Positions 24,785 through 36,550 of a DNA stretch of 64,000 bases are shown here, piece by piece (the stretch's first letter is position 1; each line of letters starts with the position of its first letter). The position numbers and the translations under genes were made by a program. This DNA comes from Lantana camara. Its lineage: Eukaryota; Streptophyta; Magnoliopsida; Lamiales; Verbenaceae. The stretch is from the NCBI GenBank assembly GCA_037501455.1, contig CM074860.1, forward strand, positions 49,672,501 to 49,736,500, given 5' to 3'. The notes beneath the pieces were generated by a model. The model saw only the letters and a list, made by a program, of their open reading frames with translations. It was not told the DNA's origin and searched no databases.

Positions 24785-27516
24785 TGACACCCCGTATTCT
24801 CGAAGGGCGTCCTGACGATATTAACAAGTCTCTACACTTGTCTGTGTTTAATTTAAGAGTTCTTGAATTATGTGATCTAATGTAAACCCAATTTAATATG
24901 TGATCATTCCGATTATTCTAAAATTAATGGTTAAGTTGATTTTAAATCCATCATGTTACTTAACTTGTTTAATTTCGGTTTACTTGAATTCCTTGAGATT
25001 AATTATCAATCATATGTTTACGAAGTGTCGTTAAATTGTACGAAAGGTTTCTAAAATTAAATTGAATTAAACTCTAATTGGTAAATCTCTATTTCATTTT
25101 AATTTATAAAATTAATTCGGAGCTTGAATGTTCATTCGTAACTTTACCAATTTTATTTACGATTATTTGTACGAGATATTTCACTTTGCTACGCGATAAG
25201 GATACCCGGTTGTATATAGCTTGTGCACAAGACAGATTTCTCCCAATCTCTTTTATCTCTCTCTCTCTCTTCTCTTTCTCCTCTCCCACTCTCTCTCCCG
25301 CAGGTACTATGCGCATCTTTGGTTACGAGCCCATAACTCGATCGTTTCTCGACGAAATTCAATAAATGAATAGTCCATTTCGATTATCTCGGTGAGATGT
25401 ACGCAAGAGTACTAATTTCACGGCCTAACGACAAACTGTGGAGGAGTTATCGCCAGATTTCAGTAGCAGCGGCGGAGGTGTCGGACCACCGCCACTTCGT
25501 CGGCCTTTCGCGGCGGTTTCCGGCCACCTCATCGATGTATGCGCCGAAGACCCAGTAAGAGGACTTCCTGGCGTAGTGTTTGACGTTGGCGGCGCGGCCA
25601 TCCGGGTCGCGACGGCACCGCAGGCGCTGCCTAAAACTCGCGGCGGCGAGCCCGTCACTCTAGCGGCGCGATTCCGCCGCTTCCGGCGGTGGTTTTTGAC
25701 GGGGCTTGATGGTTTCCAAGGTTTTTCGACCCCCTGAGTTCATTTCCGGCATCAATTTCACCAGATCTTGGCCGTAGGTGGTGGTTTCGGCGACGTGTGC
25801 GGTGGTAGAATATTCGGCGGCCAACGGGGGCCTTTTCCGGCCATCTTTTGGCCTCGGGCTCTTCACGAAAGTTGTTCGGAACGACGAAAACTAGTGGCCT
25901 TTGATCACACGACTCCTGATTCGGCCAATTGTCGGCGGATCGCGGTGGCAGAGTGGCGGTGCAACGGCGGCGCTAGCTCCGAGGATTTTTCCGGCGAGCT
26001 ACTTTAGGGCTTTCGAAGAGCTCGTCAGGGGTAAGACAATGCCTTTTACAGATCGCATTTTGGTTCACCGGTTTGGAAGTAATTTGAGTTTGAAGATTTT
26101 AGGATTTTCGTGTTCTTAGATCTGAAATTGGAGGAGATTGACTTGGAATTTCCAGAAATTGATCGAGGATTCGGAACCGGCACGAAGACTTCATTCAGGA
26201 CTGATTTTTTGGGATTTTTCCAGCGACCTTCGGCATGGGTTCTGCGTGGATGGGTGCTTACGGCCTTAAATTCCATCGCGTGTGATTTGCATGGATGGGT
26301 GTCTAAGGGCTTAAATTCCATCGCGTGGGAATATATAAAAATAAGTTTTGAGGCATATGTAAGCTATTTTGGAAAATTCAGTTCTGTTATGATTCTGTAG
26401 CGAGTTAGCCATGTTATATGGTATCTGTTCTATCCTGTTAGATTGTGGATCCGAGGAGCTACGGGTAATGGGGCCTCCGGGATGGTTAGGGCCGTCAGAG
26501 TTTCAACCATGTGCGTAGTTTCCATTTGAGATATCATTGCGCGACCTTAGGGTGATGAGGGAGGCGTGATATCTTGAGCCTTCGGCTAAGGCCGGAGATG
26601 ACTCTTGTGGGTCGCTACCCTCTTGAGATCGAGTCTATTTCAGACGGTTTATTCTCGATGGTTTGGGGACGGTACATCTCCTGCGTCATTGGTGTAGAGG
26701 ATGGATTGATTTGGATTTATGTATAGAGGAGTAAAGGTGGGAAACTCGTACTCGCCGAGCATGTGTTCTTTTCTGTTATGGAATTATGAATCGGGATAGA
26801 GTCCTTCTGGAAATGGTTTCTAAACTTATATCTATATTTATTTGGGTTATTTCGAAATGTTTTGGTATGCAACACCTATCCCCGGTTCATGAGTCCATCC
26901 TTTTATTTTGTGCTATGCTCTCTAAATATATATATTGTGGTTGTGCGTTAGCCCTCTCACTCGGTCAAGTTGACTGACCCCTCATTTAAACTTTTAGTTG
27001 CAGGTCTGTTGGCGTTTGCTAGGCGGGAGTGAGTCCTTTGAGTTGCACTTCGTCGGTCTAGCCTTTCTAGTTGCATTTGTCTTTCATATACTTTACTTAT
27101 GTCATGACTTGTAGACTTGAGATTATACTTTACCTTTCTGTAGCCCTGTGTGGCATTCGTATTCGGCCCTGTGTGGCACTTGGTGATTATTGCGTTATAT
27201 TGATCGGATATTCGGGACTAGGTATTTATGCTAGTTGAACCCGTCACCTGTTATGCTTGTTGATATTCGGGACTAGGTATCTATGCTAGTTGAACCCGTC
27301 ACTTGTTTTGAATGTTGATTTAAATACTTCCGCTATCTTGTTTTGAATGTTTGAATTGCTTCCGCACTCTGAGTTTGTCGAGTTAGATCCGCCTAGCATA
27401 GCGTGTGTGTTTGTCTCCCGTTCGCTCTGATTCGGATTCGGGCATGGACTCCCATTTCATGACCGGGTCTGGGTCTCAGTGCGGGGGATGTGGCATCCTC
27501 CGTTTGGGGAGTTACA
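24785..27516 (+). repeat. 3' LTR of element A
   Basis: 2732 bp, starting TGACACCCCG after the polypurine tract and ending TTACA. From 26238 onward it matches the 5' LTR closely (two 45-bp units instead of three). 24785-26237 is unlike 1-1085 of the 5' LTR. It contains a pyrimidine-rich CT stretch (about 25250-25300) and a GC-rich segment with CGG repeats (about 25440-26030), ending at a donor-like GTAAGA at 26031. The stem CGGTC/GACTG is at 26962-26976, and the acceptor-like TTGCAG ends at 27003. The GC-rich open frames have no recognisable domain. Confidence 0.85.
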
Positions 27517-27760
27517 GAGTGAATCCTCTCAAAAGGAAATATGCACAGGAGGTGTGTCCGGCGATCCCACGGCGTCCCGAATGCTCCTTACCCATATTCC
27601 CGGGGCCCAAACAATTCAAGAACAAGTTCAAGTACAAGTAGTCTATCTTTCAAGACCATTTCTCACTACAAAACCATACGTATCCCAAGCTTTTTAAAAC
27701 AAAGCAAAATAAAGGATATATACGTACAAAAGCATTTTTCATACTCTTGATTGACACCAT
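27517..27760 (-). repeat. LTR-like fragment, minus orientation
   Basis: Beginning exactly at the end of element A. The block with CGGCGATCCCACGGC and CTTACCCATATTCCCGGGGCCC resembles the CCGACGGCCCTTGCC...CTTACCCACAATCCCTGGGCCC block of the B LTR (about 4180-4230), but is too diverged to be the same family. It is probably a fragment of another related LTR, cut by the A insertion. The right boundary is approximate. Confidence 0.45.
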
Positions 27761-29623
27761 TCCATTATATGCTAACTTGATTCGAATTTCCCTTGTTAAC
27801 TCTGACTTAGGAGTTCACAGAAAATCCCTTATAATTCTATCACCTCCAGATCGGAATTCCATACATAGAAATGTTAAATGAGCCATTTCCCTTATATCCC
27901 GTAAAGTCTTCACCCAAATTTAGTAACGTAGCTTCTCTCTTAACAACTTAACCATTACATCCGTCTTATTCATTTCCAATCGCCACCAGTAGGATTTCCA
28001 AATTCTCCTTAATTTGCATCCCCGTTGTTATTACTAACATATTTATTCGAGCACCTCTTCCATCCTCCAACTTATCTCTCGGTCATGCTCTCCCCCTTAA
28101 ATTTTTTTTTTTTTTTTTGCTCTTACATGTCGAATTCCCTTAATCCTTCTTCTCTATTCTTATTCGATCCGAACACTCCGAAGCCAAATCTAATCTCACT
28201 TTCCTTTGGAGTTCCTTTCCACCGACCTACCCCTTACTTGAAGTTCTTTATTTTCCGAAGTCATCTTCCTTATCATGTGCCATCCTGTTATTGCTTTTCC
28301 TCATCATCCCGATGTGGCCAGTCGAAAAGATACTTGATGAGTGAGGTGAAAGAACTTCCTACCAAATAAACACTAAAATCCATGTCGGGCAAAGATGTCA
28401 ATGCATGAGTCACGTTAACACCAAGCCACCATTCAACACATTAGCGCAACGAAACCAAATAGAAATGCACGGATAAACATAAGGCCAAAAGAATAAATAA
28501 TTCATGCGAAGTATGATGCACGTACTATGAATGTTTTGGAACCTGTCACCAATGTGGTAAGTTGTTAGCTCGGTATCTTTTCCTCATTCCTCCAATCACA
28601 AGGTCACTTTGACTTGCTAATCATGCTTCTTCTTTCCCACGGTCTTCAAGTTTTCCATGAATCTTTGTGCATCGACTCTCTTAAAAAAAACTACCCTGAC
28701 TGCGTTTCCGAATCCTACTTCGAGTCATCACCCGGATCAAGATTTCCTTGTTTATCCTTTACGAGTTTAGATTAGGGAATAGAACTTGCTTTTCAATTGC
28801 CCCCACTTGCGTGCATGCTTTTCTTCCAAAACGTCTTTGCCTTTCTTTACCATTTCCATTCGTTGCTCCATATTTCCCAATTCAACCTCACAACCCGACA
28901 ATTCAGCTTGGGTTTAAATAATAAACTCAAATCCTGTCCTTGGTATTATCACCTTCCATAAATTTGTATTTATCACCTTACTTGCCTTTCTTTACTCCCT
29001 TCCCAACTCGTTTTCCATCTTAGTCAAAATCCATAGCCCCAAATTTAAACTCTTCCAGATCTTGGCTTCTACAAGCTCGATTCTAGCCATTAGGTTTATT
29101 TAGAAATCCCTGTTTGACGACTCAAGACGCTTAATTCCCACCGGATGTGTTTTAGTTTGAATCTTCACAATCCTCGCTATCTCTTAAGTCGAACTTCCAT
29201 TTCAGCTCCTATCCCTTGAACTCTAACTCTATCTATGAGGACGCGCCTCTCGAATTCTACATATCTTTCCCCGATGCATCATTCCTATCCTCCATGCCTC
29301 AGAAAGAACTTGCAGTAAGGTGTTGTTAGCATGATACTTGGCCGTGGTTTGATAATATCTTCATAACCTATAATTCATAACTTATTTCAAAGATATATGC
29401 ATGCGATTAGTACATGCATATGGCACATATTCACACGAAAGGCACGGATCCAATATAAAATGCAACAGATAATTCGACAAGATTAAAAGGAAAGAAAATT
29501 TTATGTTCAAGATCAATGCAATGCACACATTATCACGTAGTTCCTATGCCGAACGACCTAGACTGACCCACACGACACGAGAGCCCGATTTTTGCAACCC
29601 AAGGCTCTGATACCACTTAAGGA
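27761..29623 (-). mobile_element. Internal remnant of element C, minus orientation (non-coding)
   Basis: Read on the minus strand from 29623 it starts with the spacer, primer site and a leader like those of A and B (GGTCGTTCGGCATAGGAA; then GTACTAATCGCATGCATA, which in B precedes gag). The remainder is purine-rich on the minus strand, with no gag or pol frame. A purine tract TTAAGGGGGA (minus strand, 28091-28100) next to a 17-T run may be a decayed polypurine tract, but no LTR start follows it. Confidence 0.6.
29604..29615 (-). promoter_or_regulatory. Primer binding site of element C (initiator Met tRNA)
   Basis: TGGTATCAGAGC on the minus strand, 8 nt from the LTR edge at 29624. Its end pairs in a potential stem: GGCTCT at 29603-29608 with AGAGCC at 29580-29585. 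This is a C-G version of the AGAGCT/AGCTCT stem of A and B. Confidence 0.9.
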
Positions 29624-31499
29624 TGTAGCACCCGAGCGCAAGGTACCACATCCCCCGCACCGAGACCCGACCCGACCCGAATATGAAATGGACGATCCAT
29701 ACCTGAGCTAAATCACGGCGAACGGGGACATACACACACTCTATGCTAGGCGGGACTAACCCTTGAACCATAAAATCAGAATAAACATTAAAGCGGAAGC
29801 AAAATCTGAACATATATCATACATATATATCATGAGCATCAAAGTTCCAAAAATAACCATATACATCGTTCAATACCATCAAGTCTCCAAACATGTACGC
29901 TCCATTAATAATCATATACAATGATCAAAAGTGCAATATGCAAGTGTAAGACCAAATACAAGAGCTAAAAGCGAATGTAAGACCTATGACTCGAAATCCC
30001 GCCTAGCTCCCTTGACACCTGCACAACACAACTGAAAGCCAAACGGGTTCAGTCCAAAAGGGACTGGTGGGTATAAAAAACAGGGCATAAATATAATATA
30101 CAACGGTAATTAAACATTCACATGCAAGCTATAATCCCAAGTGAGGTTTTTAAAGAGTTTCCCAAGTGGGTGAATAGAAATCATCAAAAGGGATTATAAC
30201 GATTCATTAACATTAGGTCATTATTGGCCCGGCGAGTGGGCGTGTATTATCTCCAACCAACTCCTCGTGTAATTCATTAACATTCATTCATTCATTCTGT
30301 TCATGCATATCATTCTTTCGTGCGCATTCAATAACATTTACACCTTCTTCCTCCGGGTTGGTGGCGGGTTTGCAAGGCCCATCCACCCATTCATTGACCA
30401 AAAAGGGAACATGACTCCCCAGATGGCACTCAGCGTCCATTCCTCGCTAACTCCTAACGAGGTCCGGTTACGCAGTTCATTAGTGGGACTAGTGTGAGGG
30501 ATCGCCGTCAGCCCTTGCCTCTTCGGGTCACCACTCACACCAAGTCCCTGGGCCCTATTCATTGTGGATATTCATTCATTCTCGCCAAAACATTAGGTAG
30601 GGTTCATGAAAGAAGGGCTTTACGTTGAAAACATTTACTCTTGAAAACGACTCTATATACATATATATATATTTGGCCGAAATCTTTTCACATTGGGAAT
30701 ATATAGGGCCATTTTACTAAATAGTAGAGAAACCCACCTTAAACGGCAGAAAGGATAACACACGAGCTTCATTGACCGGCCTTATCTGCTACGAAATCAA
30801 AATTTGTGCAATAAAAGGTGAAATGAGACTCAATATGACCAATTAAGACGCTCGGCAATGTCATGATCATAATATAAATGTATAAAGGATAAGATTATGT
30901 CATGAAAATATTCATGTACACTATTAAAGAATTTAAATCATATAATCATGGCATTCAATCAATCGTTCACATTCATTCGAATTCATAATTTCACATTTCC
31001 AATCAATTCAATTCAAGAATTTCAAATAGAATCAAAGCACAAGTTAAATCATATTTCTAATTAGAAAATAGACAATTAAATTCATTCAATTTAAAAAAAT
31101 CGGAAATTAAATAAAACATGAAATAGGTAACAATTAAATTCTAAAATTCAATTAAATCAAATAACATTTAATATTTAATAAACATATATAAATATATATA
31201 TAATTATATATACATATATTATATTATATTATATATATAAACCCCATGCATACGTACAGGAACATGCACAACAACATGCATGCAATTCCTTATTAAAATG
31301 CATGCAAATTCCTAAATCGTGCATGTAATTCCTTAAACCATAAACAATATTTCATGCATTAACTATCTAATCCCAACATATGCATGCATGAAGCTCATCC
31401 TTGTACTGCACATAAACATGCATTACAATTACTAACAACCAACAACCATGCAAAAGGAAGGAAAGGAACACAGCAGGCAATAGACGCCCCAGACCAATC

Positions 31500-31624
31500 T
31501 CCCCGCCCGGGGATACTTTCCACGCCAAAAGTCCCCGCCCGGGGACTTTAATGCAGAGAAGTTTCTGTAAAAGGGCTCCCCGGCCGGGTACTTTCAGGTT
31601 CAAAATCTCCCCGGCCGGGGAGAT
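31500..31624 (-). repeat. Four GC-rich palindromes in the C LTR
   Basis: TCCCCGC/CCGGGGA at 31500-31513. A 22-bp palindrome with AAAGTCCCC arms and one central mismatch at 31528-31549. CCCGGCCGGG at 31578-31587. A perfect 20-bp ATCTCCCCGGCCGGGGAGAT at 31605-31624. Centres are GGCC or GCCC. Confidence 0.93.
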
Positions 31625-32062
31625 GTACCACAGACGCAGACGCAGCAGCAACTCAACAACAACCCCTGTTTTCCTTGCTTAAAACGCAGTAACAGCTAAT
31701 GCAACAAACAAGCAGGATATTCATCGACACAAGGCTTGAAATGCAGCAACATACCAGCCCTAACAACTCACTAAAACTGATAGCAAAAGCAAGAAGACGC
31801 CGCAGTTGACAGCAGCACCAAACCGTTCAAAAACAGGGCAAAAACCCACGAAAAAACAGAGCATACTGATCTCATTTATCCCCAACATGTTCAGGTAATT
31901 CAAGCTATCAGAAATACAGCAAAACAACTCCAAATTAGCATACAAGTAATATAACTTATAAATACATGCATGCACTAATTAAAATATAAAATGCATGCAC
32001 CAATTAATCACAATGAATTGCATGAGTTCATGCAAATATTTTAAACAATACGTACCACAATT

Positions 32063-32065
<3 letters not shown>

Positions 32066-32099
<34 letters not shown>
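32066..32099. repeat. TA dinucleotide microsatellite
   Basis: Uninterrupted TA repeat of about 34 bp inside the C LTR. Confidence 0.95.
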
Positions 32100-32106
<7 letters not shown>

Positions 32107-34751
32107 ATTATATTTGATATTAATATATTAAAATAAAGTAATTAACATTTAATATTATATAAGTTAATATTAATAAAACTTAAAATATAATAATTAACAT
32201 AATTAACATTAATTAATTAAAATTAAATTAAATATATAAAACACGTATAATAATTAATTCGCGCAATTTGGTAAACACATACGTCATGCTGTACTACCTA
32301 AAAACTGGGGCGTTACAGGTATAAATGATCAAAGAAAAACCTCAAAGGTACTTCGTTTTGAGGTTTGGATCAACGAAGGGCGATGACAACCAAGAGAAAT
32401 CAAGGTAAACTAGGTATTCGGAGAAGATTAATTTTGGAAAAGGGAGTTTATAATTTTCAAAATAAAGAGGAATTTGGAGTAAAGAAATATGTCGAGATAC
32501 TTCGAGTTTTGGAATGAGGCTAGTGGAAGAAAGCTAGAGACCACTCTATTTTCGGAATTACAAAAAGGATGACCAAGATACTCGAATCCAAAAAAATTAA
32601 ATTCGTCAATTCCACCCGGAGTGAGAATGAAAGCATCCGATCTTGGAAAGTTTATGAAGTTGCTCGACCACGGGAAATTCTTTAAGGCTAGAGTGAGAAG
32701 GTTTTGGTTAAGATAACAATTATGGTAAAGAAACGGATAAGAGATGAGTTGAGATACTTTGGATGCTAAAATAAAGCTCGGATCGGGATAGAGACCAAAC
32801 CATTTTGGATTTATGAAGGTGACAAGTGGAGGAACCAAGTAATGACGTAATCCATATAAAGCTATGGGAAGTCAAGGTACCCAAATTGATATTCAAGTTC
32901 GATAAATTGATTGAAACGGAATAATAAGATCATAGAATCATGGAAGCCGGATTCATTCACCCTTATGAACTCACGAAGAAGGAAATGAGCAGACAACGAT
33001 CAAGGTGATGACTGTGGTGGAAACCCTACAAGTTGGAACCAAAATTTAGGGAGACTAGCGAAACCGATTTCGTGAATGTGGAAGGATTGGGGTTTAAGGA
33101 TAACTTCGGAGCTTGGGGTCTCACAAGAGGTACAAAGAAGTAAAAAGGAACTTGGGAATTGGTATTTGGGAAGATTGAGGTATCAAGATGTTCAGGTATA
33201 GAAGATTGGAATTTAACAACAAATACGGATCTGGGAAGCATGGATAGATGCAAGAAGAATTAAGGAAGTAGAAGACCGTGGGTAAGTAAGAAGTGGTCGA
33301 TGAATTCGAGAACAAAGGATCAAATTTTCAAACTAAAAGCTTCCCTCATTGGTGAACGATACTTGCATTCATGGCACGTGCATCATCCATTGAATTAAAT
33401 TATTTTAATTTCATTTATGTATATTTAATCGAAATAATTTTCTAAGTGTGTTACATATTTTAATTGTGAATACATGTGACATGCATCGAACATTCTTACC
33501 CGACATGCATATTTAGTGTTTGTTTGATAGAAAGTCTTCTCTACTCCGCTCATCGCCTACCATTTCTAAACGAGTGGAATTTCGATCAAGAAAGAAAAGG
33601 AATCTTGGTTGCAAAGTAGACAAGGGTAAAATGGAAATTTTGAAGAAGTTGGGAATTAGGGTTAAAGAAATGATGGATCAAGGGGGAGAGTACAATCGAG
33701 GAATAAACTCGAGCTTCTGGTTGGGTCAAGAGAACTACTTTTAGTAAGAACAATGGGAATGCAGGACTTGACGAATAACTGGACCCTACGAAAGCTATAA
33801 GTGATAAGATGGAGAACTTTAGCATCCGAACAATGTCTAGACCGTGATTCCAAAACTTCAAGAAGTTGTCGAGAGGAAAGGGTACCTTAGTGGATAAAGT
33901 TGCAAGCTTAAAGGATACTTATAACTCATATCAATAAGATGAAAGAAGGATGATAAATGATTGCGAATAACACCGTTGACCACTCATTCGAAGATAAGCA
34001 CGAACTCAATCTTCCAAGGATTTAAAAGATAGAGTTTTACTCGACGTATCTCGGATACCTAAGATGACAGAGCTATGGAGGAATTAGAAAAGAAAATGGT
34101 AAAGGGGATATCGTGTAAAGGAAAGATCAATCAGATCATCATATTTCCTGACGGGAAAAGTGAGAGTCATTGCAATTGAACCTTTAAGATGGGATCACTT
34201 ACGGGTATGTCCACAATTTTCCATGATAAATCGGGGACACCGTAAGAGTAAGACATCATGATTCTAACCAATGAAAGAATGACTCAAACAACCGAGGATA
34301 CCAAATGTGATTCGTTAGGAGAACGAGTCGATTGGATTGAGGCCAAAAGAACACTTAAGAATTTTGAAGGGCAAAGTGAAAGAGAAGAAAAAGGATTCGA
34401 GACCGAGTTATTTGAAAGATGGGATGGATTGAGGACCGGGCTTGTGGTTAAGGATAGAACGAAAGGAATTGAGAATAACTCAACCATGGGTAAATGCATT
34501 GGTGCGGGTAAAGAAAGCATCATCATCAATTTATCACTACGGTGAACGGTACACCAAACATTCATAGCATATACATACATGCAACTTTAATTTGAACAAT
34601 TTCATGATACTATGTGTGCTTTGATCACTTGCTGTGTTAGCTGCTCTTACATGGACGATATTTGATTAACGTGATATTCCGTACATGCCTCCTATGTGAT
34701 ATATACAAGATTGTTTATTTATCTTTTCCTCTGGTTGTTGCGTTGTTGTTT

Positions 34752-34854
34752 GAGAGACGGAGTTCTCTTGTTGTTGTATAAGAGACGGGGTTCTCTCTTG
34801 TTGTTTGTGAGAGACGGGGCTCTCTCTTTGTTGTTCGAAAGACGGGGTTCTTTC
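34752..34854 (+). repeat. Four-unit hairpin array upstream of the D polypurine tract
   Basis: Units at 34752-34769, 34781-34796, 34809-34826 and 34837-34854 have GAGAGA/TCTCTT, AGAGA/TCTCT, GAGAGA/TCTCTC and GAAAGA/TCTTTC arms around CGGGGT-type loops, about 28 bp apart. The last unit differs from the others at one position in each arm, and these two changes keep pairing. Confidence 0.88.
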
Positions 34855-35042
34855 CTTACCTGCTACTTGCTTAGACTTTCGAGTGTTTAGGCTTCGGTGA
34901 GTTAAGGGTCGTGACTTAAACAGCAATTGAAGATCCCATGTTGCTTGAAGACCTTTTCCGAACTAATTCCTGACAGGGAGTTGCTAACCTGCGTGGGATG
35001 AACACGGGAAATTTTACTCAGAGTTCAGAATTCAAGGCAGTA

Positions 35043-35077
35043 GACCTGGGGACCAGGTCCTCTTAAGGGGGAGAGGT
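35043..35077 (+). promoter_or_regulatory. Palindrome and polypurine tract of element D
   Basis: GACCTGG-GGA-CCAGGTC (35043-35059), then TTAAGGGGGAGAGGTTG abutting the LTR start TGTAATGCCCCG at 35078. Confidence 0.8.
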
Positions 35078-35140
35078 TGTAATGCCCCGACTTTTTGGCC
35101 GTACAGGTATGACGTCACGAGTGGGTTAGACCGAGAGTTA
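35078..35140 (+). repeat. 3' LTR of element D, first 63 bp
   Basis: LTR start TGTAATGCCCCG after the polypurine tract; interrupted after AGTTA (35136-35140) by solo LTR E. It continues at 37584. Confidence 0.85.
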
Positions 35141-35887
35141 TGTAACACCCCGATTTTCAGACAGTCAGGTACGCTCGACACGTGTGGGTTTCGAGTGTTA
35201 GGACTTTATTTATTATTTTCTATTATTTAACTTATACGTGCTATATTAATTTTATAAATTGTGTTTCAACATGATTACGTGAAAATATATGAAATCGTAA
35301 ATATTACATATTTCCCCAAAATATATCACGTTATATGCATCTCTTCTCCAAGCTTCATTCTTCACTTTCATCAAAACATACCATTTGCTTCCTCCTTCAC
35401 CGAGCCAAACCTCCAAGGAAAGAAAAGGGAATTTCATCCATTTCAAGCTAAAATCTTTGAGGAATTGGAAGTCTTAGGCCATCATCTTCATCATATCTCC
35501 ATATTTTCTTCTCCTTCTTTCATTCAAGGTAGGGGTGAGTATATATATGATCTCTTGAAATTTATGTGGGAAACTAGGGTTATGATTTGGATGCAATAGC
35601 TTGATTACTTGATGTTAGAAGCATGAATACTTGATCATAGTTTGAAATCATGCATGAATTCTTGGAGAATTTGATGATATATGATGGATTTGTGTATGAA
35701 CTTGGAATTGATGATTTGAGATGATCAAGCTTGAAACAAGTGGTTGTATTGTGTTTTATTGCACTTTAAGCATGTATATATGTTTTCTCCTATGAATTAT
35801 AATATATGGGATGGATTATGAGAGTTTTGGGAGCTTGGTCCGTAGCTCCCCTGTTCTTCTCCCCTGTTTTCTGAACCTTCTGTGTAA

Positions 35888-36084
35888 CGGGAACGGCCGT
35901 TCCCGCCCCCTTTGCAATAGGGGAACAGCCGTTCCCATTGTTTGAATAATGTGTCAGGCGACGAGGATGGGAACGCCCGTTCCCACTTTGTCTCACAGAC
36001 GGGAACGACCGTTCCCATCTTCGGGGAGCCCGACAGCGGGAACGGCCATTCCCACTTTGAACTGAAACCTGGAACGGCCGTTCC
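35888..36084 (+). repeat. Six palindromes of the GGGAACGGCCGTTCCC type in LTR E
   Basis: 35888-35905 is a perfect 18-bp palindrome. 35921-35936, 35969-35984, 36001-36016 and 36038-36053 are 16-mers with one altered position each. 36071-36084 is a perfect 14-mer. The spacers between copies are unrelated in sequence, so only the palindrome is repeated. Confidence 0.95.
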
Positions 36085-36550
36085 CAGCTCTCTGGTAGCG
36101 CAGAAACTTTCTGCATAAAAATGGAAATTTGGGACGTCGTTCCAACGGGTTATTTGACCCCAAATTGTTATTATATGAATGATTACGTGCCAAAACGTGA
36201 TATTTACATGCTACCTTGTGTATTGCTCGATGTCTCGTATATGATCATGTCGTGCGTCTTATATGGAGTAATAGTCTTGAATTATGGTCTCATGCACGTA
36301 CATTGTCCCGTTTCTTGTCCAGTTATTCTCCAGGGCGGAGATTGTCGAGCATGAGCACGTTCACGCATTCACGAGTCGTGTGTCGCCTGTCAGGTGAGGT
36401 TTAATTACTAGTTATGTAGAACCCGTATAACCTTTACGTGATTTTTGGGCAAAGGTATTTATATTTATAAGTTCATGAAATCACTTATTATTTCAAGTAT
36501 GTTAGTGTTCACGAATCAAGCATGCCATGTTCATGAAAGCAAGTACGTGT

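Larger units (their letters stand above)
29624..32317 (-). repeat. LTR of element C (5' LTR)
   Basis: 2694 bp. The + strand reads TGTAGCACCC at the left and GGGGCGTTACA at the right; minus orientation is shown by the adjoining primer site. The first 150 bp on the + strand are very similar to solo LTR G and LTR H, so the three belong to one lineage. It contains the stem CAGTCC/GGACTG at 30050-30066, four GC-rich palindromes at 31500-31624, a TA repeat at 32066-32099 and a weak donor-like GTACGT (minus strand, starting at 32055). Confidence 0.88.
32318..35077 (+). mobile_element. Internal region of element D (non-coding, 3' part)
   Basis: Starts abruptly where LTR C ends, so C probably inserted into D. 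The + strand is purine-rich and lacks any gag or pol frame. The block GGTACACCAAACATTCATAGC near 34547 recurs in A. It is followed by the hairpin array (34752-34854), a palindrome and a polypurine tract, in the same order as in A. D therefore appears to be a second gag-pol-less relative. Confidence 0.7.

Noticed and set aside
25438..25866. GC-rich overlapping open frames in the A 3' LTR
   Set aside because: They run on both strands because the stretch is rich in CGG and lacks stops; no domain or conserved start is visible. Treated as LTR leader sequence.
28091..28118. Possible polypurine tract (minus strand) of element C next to a T run
   Set aside because: No LTR start follows it, so it cannot be called a functional tract; mentioned only in the C internal entry.
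31367..31651. Minus-strand frame with repeated KVPGRG-like peptides in LTR C
   Set aside because: Again a by-product of the palindromes in an LTR.
35790..36116. Minus-strand frame with repeated NGRS-like peptides in LTR E
   Set aside because: The peptide repetition is produced by the palindromes; it has no gene context.
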